Of a DNA stretch of 64,000 bases, positions 20,763 to 32,500 are shown piece after piece; the first letter of the stretch is position 1, and every line of letters starts with the position of its first letter. The stretch is from Laburnicola sp. R22_1. Taxonomy: Eukaryota > Ascomycota > Dothideomycetes > Pleosporales > Didymosphaeriaceae. The notes beneath the pieces were generated by a model. The model had not been told where the DNA came from and searched no databases. It saw nothing but the letters and a program-made list of their open reading frames with translations. A program made the translations under genes and the position numbers. The stretch is from assembly GCA_014281115.1 (NCBI GenBank), contig JACONQ010000010.1, positions 496,001 to 560,000 on the forward strand. The letters are read 5' to 3'.

Positions 20763-21747
20763 TTTAAATGCATGATTGAATTGAATTAAGTAGGAAAATT
20801 GGATAATATAATGGCACGGATGGAATGGATAGATGCACAATAGGCTATCTGCATATTACTATACCATAGCTATAGTGTATGCTACTTCCATCTGAGCTGT
20901 ATCTCATGTAGGCTTTGGTGTGGGCGATTGGCGATTATAGACCTGTCGTTCAGTACATACTACATAGACATGAATCGCGTACCGCGAGGGCTCTCGCCGT
21001 GTCACGTGTCAGGATTACCACCTGGGCACCTGGGCACCCGGACGGACGGGCGGACGGGCAGGCGGGCAGGTCCGCCCACGGCCGTCGCCGTAATGTAATT
21101 ATCAGTGGCGTGTGTGGGATGGGACATGCCAGCAGCCATACCATGCTTACATACATAAGTTCTCAGCGCCTTCACTTCATTATCATGCCACAGCTGTTCA
21201 ACATCAGCAATACTGGGTATGCATGTGCATCACGTATCCATATATATATAACCATGTTACGAGCCATGCATGACCCAACCGAGCCCACCTCTCCACATCC
21301 ACACTTCCTCTCATAAAAAACCACCATGCATTACATAACATACACCACCGCCAGCCTTTCCACCACTCTGTCCAACGCCAACAATGTGCTTGGTCTTCAA
21401 TAAAAGACTCGACGAAGCATTACTACACCATGTCCCTCCTCTTGATCTAATTCCTGCTCATCTGAAAAGAAAACTGTGGTCGACGCACTGGTCGGGGTAT
21501 ATAAAGAAAATTGATAACTGAACGCACCCGGGTATCATGGGTACGGTAGCATGCGACGCGAGAACGAAAACGAGAAAAGCGCTAAATGTGGCTGGCCAGC
21601 CTGAAGAACGCCGCGCTATGCGTAAAAGCATTGAACGAGTAAAACAATGCTTTCGCGGAAAAAGTCGATAAAGAAGGAGTGCTCGTCTAAGTTGTGGTGT
21701 ATGCACGGCGGAGTATCGTAACCGCTCGCAATATGAAAGTAAGGCCT

Positions 21748-23578
21748 TCAAACTGTGGCCGGGAAAGGCTGGGTATACAAGGCCAAAGAGCTGGAGGGAT
21801 CAATAGGTGCCTCCATATCCATCATCTCAGGCCAGTCTTCGTGGGGTAATCTTCCGTGGAGGGTGTCTCCAGATTCTTTTTCCCACCTTCGTCTCCAGAT
21901 TTCAAACTTGAGGTTCCATCTTCGAATTAATCTCGTCCTCCGCGTTTGCATAAGTGCATCTAGCTGGCTACAATGCTTCACGTACTCCAGCTCTTGTGCG
22001 CGCTTCTCCTTGTCGTGGTCTGCCTGCAACTGCTGCAATTCTGTTTGTTGCTTTTGCAGTCTGAGTTTCGTATCCCTCTCCTGCTTGGCCCTTAAAACAT
22101 TAATTGCGCTATCGTGCTTTGCGGGCAATTTTTCCTGGATGGTGTGCTGAAGTTCGAGCTTTTTGCGATCCTCGTCTGTAACAGTGTACATGACCTCCGG
22201 ATACGCAGATTTCGGTCCTAAGCAGTACGCTTCCATGTACTTGACAGCGGTGGCGACATTTTGCGTCTCCGTGGCATGCGCATTACGAAGATCGTGTTCG
22301 GCGACTAGTTGGAACTCTTCCAGGCGTTCAAGTGCGCGGACATGCTACAAGCCATGAATAAGCAGATGCGAAGGAAATATCATTATAAAGACTTACTTGT
22401 TCTGCTTTCTCGATCTTGGAAGTCTCCAACTGAGCCGCGAGCCGCTTCAAGGAGCACTGATGATGGGCTGATAAGGCCTTTCGCTGCCTCGCCTCGAATG
22501 CTGAAACCCGCCGAAACTGCTCTCTTTGCTCTCTCTTCAAGTTCTGGAAGGCTTCATCCTCTAGAGCGGAATCAAGCAAGGCTTCATCTTCCTGAATAGA
22601 TTGACATGTTGGCGTAGCTGGCGCCGTCGATGATTTAGTTGCAAGTGAGCGCGTCTCCAGTATGTGAGGTAGGTCGACAGACGACGTTCCGTCTTCGCTA
22701 TATCCAGAGCCGCGCAGTGACGTTGAATCAGGGGACGGCAATATGCTCTCAGCGACAAGATCCACCTCTGGGTCAGTCAAGACCATTTCGAGCACATGGC
22801 GCGGCAACGGCTGGCTACAACAGGTCGGTGGTGCTCCGTCTTTTCTTTCCAGAGCCTCCTGTGCGTGTACTCGGATCGCGTATTCGGAGAGTGAATGGCC
22901 GCATTCGAGCTTTGGGGTTTGTGGCTTGAAATGATGGGCGTGGTGTGAGCGAGACGAGCAAACACTAGAGAAAAGCAGTGAGAAACATGATCACGCACAT
23001 TCTGGTCGCTGGACTAACCGTGTATCTTTCTTGAACATGGAGAACAGCCGCGCTGAGCGCTTGGGCTTTCTGCCGCTTAATGTCCGCATAGAAGAAGGAT
23101 TGGACTGTACTGAGTCCGTGGCCGAGATGCCTGGACTAGAATGCCTATGGCGCATGCTCGATTGGAGGTCGTGTGGTGTCACATGGTCCCTGTCCAGCGA
23201 TAGTGATGCTCGGACAAGTGGAGGTGGCATGCGCGAGACTGGCGATTGTTCGATAGGGGGATTATCGCGGGAGCTGCGCGACGGCAGCGAAGTGAAGGCG
23301 GTGGACTGGGTTTCCCGCGAATGGACAGAGACGGAGCTCCTTTGCTCGGTTTGCAGAGACATGTTTGACATGGAGGTCGAGATGTCTTGCACGCCGGGCA
23401 TGAGGAAGACATGGGGATCCTCGACGCCGCTCTCTCTCGCAGCAAGGGCGAGCCGTACGTCTAGATTGTCCTCGTGTTCGCCAGGCGGGAGAAGCAGGGC
23501 GTCCTGGAGGTAGGCTTGGTCGTCGAAGATTGGCGCCGTCGAGAGGTCGGCGAGACAGTCGCGTCCAGCATCCGTCAT
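21748..23578 (-). CDS. coiled-coil protein with a degenerate Cys/His (IBR-like) patch
   Basis: There are three exons, 23578-23019, 22964-22397 and 22344-21748, with introns of 54 and 52 nt, giving 574 residues. The start is the ATG of MTDAGRDCLADLST. Residues 1-185 are Ser/Pro-rich and disordered. Residues 187-245, created by the first splice, contain Cys189, Cys208-Gly-His210 and Cys235-Cys236 in a layout (ECGHSLSEYAIRVHAQEALE, then PPTCCSQPLP) resembling the zinc-binding start of fungal RING/IBR proteins, but with too few ligands for a complete finger. Residues 320-530 are long charged helices (for example KQQTELQQLQADHDKEKRAQ), a clear coiled coil. The end is aromatic and basic (RRWNLKFEIWRRRWEKE). 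I do not know the function; a degenerate ubiquitin-ligase-like scaffold is one guess. Confidence 0.7.
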
Positions 23579-24668
23579 GGCGGCCGAGCACTCATAAGAA
23601 TGGCTGGAGTCGAGCAGCGGGTAGGCTCGTTGTGCGCGTGGAAGCAGCGGCTTTCACCGACGTGGCGAGGACAGCGATGAATCTCAGGAATCTCGGGACG
23701 GGACGCTTTCGAGCAGCACTTGTGCGGGCGGCAGGCGTTGTGAGGGAGGCGGACAAGGCGGACAAGGTGCGCCAGGAGCAGACAGACGAGCATCTATCGG
23801 CACAGAGAGTGGGTCGTGTAGGAATAGGAAGAGCGACCCTGGTCAAGCGCAGAAGCGCGGCTGCCACACCTTTTCTGCAAAAGAGCCATCTGCACGCTCT
23901 GCCCGCTCTGCCGCCGCTCGCTGTCGCCATGACCGGCCGCCACCACGCTCGACTGGATGGCCGTGTCCGGTCTCCCCCCCGATGGCTCACCTGGGGCGTC
24001 TTGCCGTGCTCGTGACCTGTGACTGTGAGCATCCTGATGCACTAGCCGAGGTCCTGTCAACCGGGATGCGGCGATGCGGCGATGCGGCGCCCTCACCGCT
24101 CTGGTCTCCCTCCCCTTGCGTGCAGACCGCCGTGCATGTCCGCCGTGACCAAGCGCGGGGCCGGGCAGCACAAGAGCGCGCTGCAGAGTACAGACGGACA
24201 GACAGACAGAACGCTGAGGATGCCCCCGGCCCATCAAACCGTCACAGAAAGGATGCATGGGCGTCCGGAGACTACCATGTGCAGATGAGGTCACTGTCAA
24301 GCTCCCGCTGGGGGCTAACGCTTGGTAGATCGACGCCAGAGCCAGGGTCGCGCTAGGGGGGAGTGTTTTTAATACAAGCTATCGACCTCATGGCGGCGAG
24401 TGGAGTGCTACCGGCCTGAAAGCGTACAACAACATGAAGAAGAAGTATCTATTAAAAGAAATAAGTGCCCGACTCTGGGATCCCATGCCATGAAATCGAT
24501 ACATGCAGAAGGGAACGATAACACGTTGAAATGAGTTATGCAACAAGCTCGCCCTCGAAACCCAAACAACGTCGTAGGAAAGCCAGCGGGCTGGCCTCAG
24601 TGCGTCCTCTTGATCCGAACGCCGTGCAAATAAGCCGATAAAGTATACAGAAAGGCGAATGTGAACCT
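23579..24668. other. intergenic, upstream of coiled-coil gene and 3' flank of syntaxin gene
   Basis: No gene is supported. Overlapping frames exist on both strands at 23530-24360, but they track high GC and lack domain-like features. A short GCGATGCGGCGATGCGGC duplication lies near 24070. Confidence 0.4.
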
Positions 24669-25752
24669 CTATCCGGCAATAAGCACCCATAACAAGAAGA
24701 CTATTGTACGTTAGCAGCTGTCCCACTGGCATTTCCTTAACAGACGTACATATCATGAGAACACCAAACATTTTGGCGACCAGCCATCTGTTGCCTTGCA
24801 CACGGTTCCAGTACTTCATCAACTCGCGCTGTGCGCCCTCCACATTATCGACGACGTCTTCGGTGTTGGCATCGATGCGTTGAATCTGCTCGCCTTGTTC
24901 CGACACCATCTGCGCCAACTGGCCGAATATACTTCCGAGCTCCGATATCGTACTTTCGATGGATTCTATCGCCTGTCCTCGCTGCTGGATGTACTGGTTG
25001 GGTGCCTGTGCCTCTTCCATGAGCAGTAGCTGGGCATCGGACTGCGGACCGCCGCGTGTGAGCGATGATGATCCCGACGGGTCGAGAGACAGTAGATCCT
25101 GCTGCGCGGCATTCGTGTTTCGGAAATCGCCTGGTGACCGTCCTCGTTGCGGTGTTTGGTAGAGCGGCGAGTCTGTCCTGGTGGGGTCCAGGGTTGTTTG
25201 CGAATGGGAAGCAGCGGATGACAGGAACTGTTCGGTCCGTGATCGTGAAGCCTGCATGTTCTTCGTCCGGACCTCGAGCACATCCTTGAAACTTCCGCCC
25301 ACGTTCTGGAGTTTGTCTTTCAGCATGACGACCACCTGGTGGTTATGCTCGCCTTCTTGGTCAGCGCCGGGCTTTGTCTTTGGGTGCTGTTTTGAGGTCA
25401 GGGCCTGGAGATCTTGTATCTGCCGCGATAACTGTGCCATGTCTTGCTTGATGACGAATGTGAGCTCATCGATCTCGACAGGCCGGTCGTCAAACAGCGT
25501 CTTCCGTCGTGCCAGCTGCGCGAGGCGCTCCAATTTTGCCATGGTGCCCGTGATTCCACGCGCCACTTCGCTCGCACTGCGCTGGAACTCCGAGTGCTTG
25601 CGTTGCGCCGAGGTGCCATTTGCTTCGGCTTTCTGCTGCGTGGACAGGAGAGACTGCCGCTGCGCCCCCGTCTTCGACTGTGCCTGGCGTCGCTGCGCCT
25701 GCGCGAGGATCGAGCGGAACTCATCCGTGCGATCTTGTATCGACACGGCCAT
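24669..25752 (-). CDS. sed5: syntaxin 5 (Golgi t-SNARE Sed5)
   Basis: There are two exons, 25752-24750 and 24700-24669, giving 344 residues (yeast Sed5 has 340). The 49-nt intron (GTACGT, branch GCTAAC, AATAG) splits the transmembrane helix. Without splicing the frame runs on into nonsense; spliced, it ends MIFFLLWVLIAG-stop, as in the family. The N-terminal peptide MAVSIQDRTDEFRSILAQAQ matches the Sly1-binding motif of Sed5/syntaxin 5. A three-helix Habc region follows, then the Qa-SNARE helix with its central glutamine in VSEQGEQIQRIDANTEDVV, then the tail anchor from about residue 323. The product mediates ER-to-Golgi and intra-Golgi vesicle fusion. It is divergent from the large low-complexity gene. 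Confidence 0.95.
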
Positions 25753-26535
25753 GGTGTGCGCTGTAGGGGTGCGATCGCGAGCGAAAGGGACAGGGCGCGG
25801 TGTCGTCACCACTCGGCAGGAAAAGAGGTCTCCTCTGGCGCCGTGTTCGACGATGGGGTCTAGCCCACAGCAATAGTGTCCTGGAGTGTGTGGCGGCAGG
25901 GCGATGGCAGCGGTGTTCGTGCCCGTCTCAATAAGGGCGCTGCGTGTTCTTAAGATGCCCAGAGTTCCGCCGCGAGTATCTGCTGTGAAGGTGCAGGGCT
26001 GCACGCAAACCGCTGTTTCCTGGTGGTCGCGGGTTCTGGAACAATATGCGTGGATCCTCTGGGTGAGAAAGCGGTCCCTCGGGTGCCGTGTGGTGTAGGT
26101 ATTGTCTATTGACGACAATGGATGTGATGGGGCGGCGATTCGGCTAGTGGACTGACTGATCGCCGTGATCGCAAGTGTTGGCAAATTGCGCCTCGTTGCC
26201 GCGCTGCTCCTACCTCTCCATCATTGCCCTCCCTCTCTTCACTCTCTTCAAAGGGCGCTTCGCATCGGTGCGCGCCCTATCCTCGACTCGCAGACGGGCG
26301 GTAATCTCACAGACTCGCCCCAGCCCCTCACAGCCTTGGTGCGACGCCTGAGCATCACCCTCATTGCCTCATCGGGTAGCTTGCGCTGCCCTTTCTGGGC
26401 GTACTCTTCCTATCGCTATTCGCCCACGGCCGCCGCCTGCAACGGTCTGTCTTACTTCCGAGTCCACACCCGGAGGCAGCTGCGGGCCATGCTGCTGGGT
26501 AGCTCACGCGGTAATCCTCTACTATAATAGACGCC
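25753..26535. promoter_or_regulatory. divergent promoter region, sed5 / large gene
   Basis: These 783 bp lie between two start codons. A frame extends the syntaxin ORF upstream to 26184 without a stop, but its sequence is not syntaxin-like and the conserved N-terminus starts at 25752. No TATA box was recognised. Confidence 0.4.
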
Positions 26536-29500
26536 ATGTCTGGCCCATATCGCTTTACCCCGGGGGATTCTGGGTCGCCACTGTAAGTTGTTCCCACTGA
26601 GAATGGGGTTCAAGCTGTTCGTCAGCGTCTGGGGATGCGGCTTGAACCCATGCTCGTGCCCCGTCATAGCCGCAGGGCATTAGGTTTGTCGACTTGACCC
26701 CTCAACTATGTCGGGGAGCCGCGCGCTACAGCGAGGGAAGACAGACGGAGTGCAGCGGTGCAAGAGACACGAAGCAGCCCAGATAGACCATGCTCTTTTG
26801 CATGCTTCCGTGTCTTTGGCTATTCAACTCTACGCCTGCAATTTGACGAAGACGAGCATTGGACTAATACGATCACCAGGGACCGAAGAGCTCAGAACCC
26901 GACGCCCACCCAACCTGTATCCTTTAAGACTAATGTTAATCGCGCAAAGACGAAGAAATGGGTCGAAGCCAAGAAGAATGCGTACGATGGTGACGACTGG
27001 GGCGACTACGACGAGTACGACGAGTATGGCACAGAGCCAGAACCCGCTGCACCGGCAGCGCGAGGATACGGTCAAATTTCTGACCACCCCGGGAGAAGCT
27101 TCACGGATCCGCAGCGTCAAGGGGCTCCCCAGCTGGGACGGAGGTATGCAATGTCGCGAGGTCGCGGTGCATCAGAGCCTCTCTTGCTGACCACATCGCA
27201 GGAATTCTTTCGAGTCGGGCGACGAATATAGGGGCTTCTCCGCATCCGCATCCCATCCACCGCAAGGCTTCCCCGAGCCACACAACCAACAGCCACAATA
27301 CGAAGCTCCGAGCCAGCCTCATGTACATCCTGCGCTTAGGCAAGCAAGCGGTGCCGAATCCGATATGAGCGATACCATAGAGCATCGCAGAGACTTCAGT
27401 CCCTCTGCCATGCCTCCGCCCCTTCAAACGCGCATGTCACCTGGCCCGGGGAGTGCATCGGGCTCCCCTAGCACACGGTTCCCGCCACGCAAGAGCAGTA
27501 TAGATCAGATGGATTCGCCTGCAGCATCATCTCCTCGTGATCGCGCGCCGAGCAATTCCGGGAAGGCGCTACCATTCATCAGGCCCGCAGACATATACCG
27601 ACGGTATGAGGAGGAGAAGGAAAAGGAGCGCGCATCACTAGAGGAGCCCCGCCGGAGCGCGGAAGCGCTTTCTGGGCACGATGCGGCCAAAGTGAAACAG
27701 CCGATGTTACCACCCGTGCAGGAAGGCCTCTCCGCGTTCGATAGCGACTTCCGCTCCGTGGTCGACCAAGCTTTTACGCGTACTGACGATTCGCCCTCTG
27801 TACCTCCCACCCCCATTACAAAGTCCGACTCTGACTCAGGAGTCTCGAGGAGCAATACCGATAGCACGACTGGCATTAGTCCGATAATGAGTCGAGTACC
27901 CAGCTCGGCTACATCAGCCCTCAAGGCGCGGAACCAACTAGGCGGCGACGGTACCGTGGGTAGCACACCCGTGATTGCTGAGGAAGCTAGTGAGAGCAGT
28001 CCTCCCGTCTCCCGGCCAACTTCCGCCGCGCTGCTCGGTGGCACCCACCAAATCCCACGAAAAGCCTCACCGAGCCATTCGCGCAACTTTTCGAGCTCGT
28101 CTCTGCCACGCAGCGGTTTGTCCACCCCCACTGCCACCCAAAGCCCAGCACGCTCTCCTGTGATCGAACCTCAGGCGCATGTTCCCGAACCAGAAGTCGG
28201 ACAGCTTGACTCGTCGAATACACAGCTTGATGCTATGAGCACGCCCCCGCCAATTGATGCTGCTACTCGTGAAGCGGACATCGCAGAAGCAACGAGAATA
28301 CGTCCGGTCAAAGCAGTACCTGAGCTAGGCGAGGCGGAGAAGGACTCTCAGAATGTTTTCCTGGAATCTCACCAGGCTCAATCCTCCGCCGATGCAGTCC
28401 CACGATCTCGGTCAGAATCCCCCAGTAAGGGTCGTGTGCAGGAACTGGCTGGTAAATTCGGAGACATCTCGCAGTCCCGGCGTGGTTCTACACAGTCCAA
28501 TGCTTCCCGCACCAGTCAGCAGTCCTGGGAAAGAAGCCAAGACAACTCGCGTCCGGCATCTCCGACCAAGACAGGCAGTCCAACCAAAGACACTTTCGAC
28601 GCGAGGCCTGCTGCAGCGCGCGAAGCAAGTTTCCGACCGAAGCTGCCTGGACAATGGGAGTCCTATGCTACCAGCGCGGCAACTCCGACCGGACAGGGCA
28701 GCGAACGCAGTAGCGCTCACGCCTCTTCCACTGATAACAAGGTAACATCGCCTCTCGAAGAAGTCGACTTGACTCCTACGACTGCCAAGCATCATGTCTC
28801 GCCAGTGGACCCCTCTAAGTCAGACCCCGACCCGCTGGCAGATCCACTAGCCGACCCTTTGGCCGCCCTGAAGGCTGCAGGTGCTGCTGTAGGAGAGGCG
28901 GTCCAGGCTTCGGTTGGCCGTGGATCTTCACACGACGAGGAAGCACGTCGAGAACCGCCTCACGGTATTGTGTTACCTCGCCCCCTTCAATTGCATCACG
29001 AAGAGTCGTCTGTGTCGACAGTACCACCTACGCCTCCCGCAAAAGATACCCCGGAATCTGAAGAACTGCCACCACCTCCTCCCTTGAAAGAGAAGACTCC
29101 CGAGCCACGTTCGGCCACCATGACGAATGCAACTCCTGAAAGACCGACCATACTGCCCCAATTAAGCACAGACACATATGCAGATGATCAAGAGAGTGAT
29201 AGGCTACGGAAAGAGATCGTTGCTAGTTTGAGTCCTCTCCAGGTTGCAACGACTTCACCACCCGAGCCTAATCCAGTTTCGCTCCATGCTGGCAGCGGCC
29301 CGGTAAACCGCGAAAGTTCGTTGTTCCCGAGCGAGTATGAGAGCTATTGGGCAGACGGTGACCGTACGTCTCCACGATCATCGCGCGACCTAGGCCATGA
29401 TCGTGGTGGGCAAACGCGGGCTAGCGTTGGCAATGCTGTTCCAGCAAATACACTCACGCAATCGCCTGAAGATGCTACTAAACCATCAATTCTCACACGT

Positions 29501-32500
29501 TTCAGTTGGGAGGAGAATGCTGGTTCGGGTCCCCTGATCAACAAACTTCAACAAGCTCCAGAAGCTACCACTACAGAAGAGCTAAAAGATCCCGGGGAGC
29601 TTCCTGAGCCTGCTATTGAAAAAGCTGCAGTAGAGCCAGGGCCTGAGAGCTTTTCTGATCCGTACTTCGGTCCCCCTCACGGCGCTGCTGTCGTCAAACC
29701 AGAGCCGGTCACTGACACTGATCTTAAGGCTACGATGCCATCCAATAGCCTACCGCCAACTGAGGGCGCCCGACCAAAATCACCTACTCTGGGCCTCCAC
29801 GTTGTCAACTCTGGTCTGAATCCTGAAGCTGTGGACATGCCTCCACGTCTCAGTCACGAAGCCTCTTCGGTGTCCGAACAACCTCGTTCGAGTCAAGATA
29901 TCTCAACAAAAGATGCCCATGTTCTTAGTCAGGACAGGAAGTCTTCACAGAGTCCGGTCCCAGATCCTGCCATTAGTGCTCCCATCCATGATGCCAATGC
30001 TCCCCTGCATGACACAACGGCAAATTCTCCCACGTCCGATAAACCACTTGGGTTTCGAGATATCGTAAACATGAAGTCACCGGTCGAGAGAGTAGCGAAT
30101 TACAACAAAACCCGCGAATATTGGGCGCATGCCGACCATGGCTTGGGTGACTGGATTTCTGCTGCATTTAGCACGAACCCCGACCTTGTTACGCAACCAT
30201 ACCCACAACCTCGGCCCAACCTAGCAACATCCGGAACAATGCGCCATAGACCTACTGCATCTCTCTCTCTGTTCGGAAAACATCATGGTGCAAGCAACCC
30301 TCCAGTAGATCCGGCCAATGCATCATCCTCCCAGGCTTCAGGAACCCCGACCTCCGCGCCGACATTTCACGGAAGCGGGAGAAGTGCTAGTCATCAGATG
30401 CAAACTAAAGGGAAGGATCTTTTGCACACAGCTGGCTTGTTGAGCGGGAAAGGGATGACGGGTGCAAAAGGGCTCTTTGCCAAGGGCAAGAGCCGTTTCA
30501 AAAGCGACAAGGTAGATAAATGATTTCCCTGTCTTGTCCATCTCCTAGTTTCTATATGATACGACCCGACGACCCACCTCACGATTTCTGTTCTTTGGCG
30601 GGTTGGTGGGACTACGACATTTGTTTGCGCTCTGGGCGCGGCTTCTTTCCCAATTTTATGGACATCCTCGTCACCTCTTCTGTTCCTTAGATGTCGGCCC
30701 TAATTTACCATCTTATGTTACCACATTCCATGTATAGTTAGGGCCAATATAATCTTTTTCGTAAAAATGTGCCTCGCTGCCCTGGATCCATGAGTACATG
30801 TGTTGATTGTGATGTAGGCCTCTGAATCGGAAACTTCCTCTCGCGAAGCCTCGGAAGAGCCGCCCGATATCGGCAGCACGACGTTTGATACTCTGGGTCG
30901 CATGTCTGTGGATACAACAGATAGCATGAACTTGGATAAGAAGAAGCGCCGCTTCTCGTCGCCGTTCCACCGCTCCAGTCGCTCACGGTCACGTCCGAAC
31001 AGCATCGTGGTACCGAGTATCGAGTCAACCCCTCGTGGGACACCGGCGAGCAGTCGTCCGGTATCGTATCACCCTCCCGATGCGTGGAATATGGGGCCTG
31101 TGTCTGGCGTGCGGGATACTACACCTCCGGCTGAGCGGTCGGAACGGCTCGGTGTACTACCTAGTCCGGCTAAAAGCGCGTTTTCATTTCTGGGAAGAGA
31201 ACAGGAGAACGATGTACCGCCTATACCGCCAATTCCCGATGGTATGAGTGGAAGCGGGCCTGCGAATGTCAGTCATAGGTCATTGCAGAGTGTCGTGAGG
31301 CACTCAACACCTCCAGCTATGGAGTTGGGGAGAGGTGAGGATTCGATGGGTTGGGCGAAACCACCTGCGAGTAGGGAGGAGAAGCTTGACGATGTGGGTG
31401 CAGAGACATCGGCTTTACCCGAATCACCTGCGAGCAGAGCCCATCTGCTCGATGATGCTGATGCTGGACGTCAGGAGGTACTAGAAGGAGACTTTCAGCG
31501 GCGGGAGGAGGATAAAATACTTACGAGTGCACGAAAAACAGCTAGACCGGATGTCACAGAGCAATCACTTGCGGACGGTGAGGGCGGTGATGATCTTCCG
31601 CCGCGGTTGCATCATTATTTAGTCCCTCCCAAAGAGACTTCATGGCTGGCTCGAGAGACCCGAGAAAAAGATGTTCGGGTGCCAGACGGAGATGAAAGGA
31701 GTGCGACGACGGTGCAGGCAGTTGACCAGTCACCTCCCAATAAAGACGCCGGAGATGATATCCCGCCGCCCATGCAGCCTGAAGCGGTTTCGCTTCAACA
31801 ATCTTCGGCGCTCGTTGGAGGGCGGACACTACAGCCACAAGTTGCAGAACGATCACTTCTAAGTGAAGACAGCGAAGATGATCTTCCGCCGCACTTGAAC
31901 CATGAACCATTCCAGACAACAGACTCCGCGAGCATTATTGAGCAGAAACCCGAGACTGTGCCTCCTGTAGTGTCCAGTTCTGAGGAAGTGTCGCCTGTTC
32001 TGTCATCCGTGGGGTCGAATTTCCCAGATGGCATACGCGGTCAGGCTGAAAGCCAAATAGGCGCCCATGGAGATTTATTGAAGGAACCGCGCCGCTCAAT
32101 GGCTGACGTGAGCCCTATGATTTCACCAGCAAATCTTGCCTTGGACACGTCGGTCAGGTCTAAGGAAGAGTTGCAGATGCCTATCATTACTAACACAACC
32201 GGAAATGGTGGTCACAGTCGATCTGCATATGAAACAGAGATAATCGGCGGCGACATATCTCCCATCTCTTCGCACGCGAACGATAACCAGGAAAACTCAC
32301 CCACCTTAGGTACAGGAGCTGAAGCAACATCATCATCTACATCCCACGCGAAGAGGAATGAAGCAGTCGCCGAAGTCATTGAGCCTGCACAGCAATCCCA
32401 CGACAAGGCTGCAGCAGATGAGGATGCAGCAACCCCGCCTTCGACCAAGCCACCACGCCAAGTGACGGCGACTCCATTTTATCGCGTCGTGCATGCGGTG

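Larger units (their letters stand above)
19643..21747. other. 2.1-kb gene-free stretch with simple repeats
   Basis: This lies between the convergent 3' ends of the septin and coiled-coil genes. No frame has gene-like features. It holds a (GTG)n tract, a long TA/TATG tract and a GGACGGGC-type GC repeat near 21040-21075. Long 3' UTRs or a non-coding RNA could lie here, but nothing in the sequence proves it. Confidence 0.4.

Noticed and set aside
24388..26184. A 598-codon minus-strand frame around the syntaxin gene
   Set aside because: Conserved syntaxin sequence starts at 25752, and a 49-nt intron gives the correct tail anchor; both extensions are non-homologous read-through.
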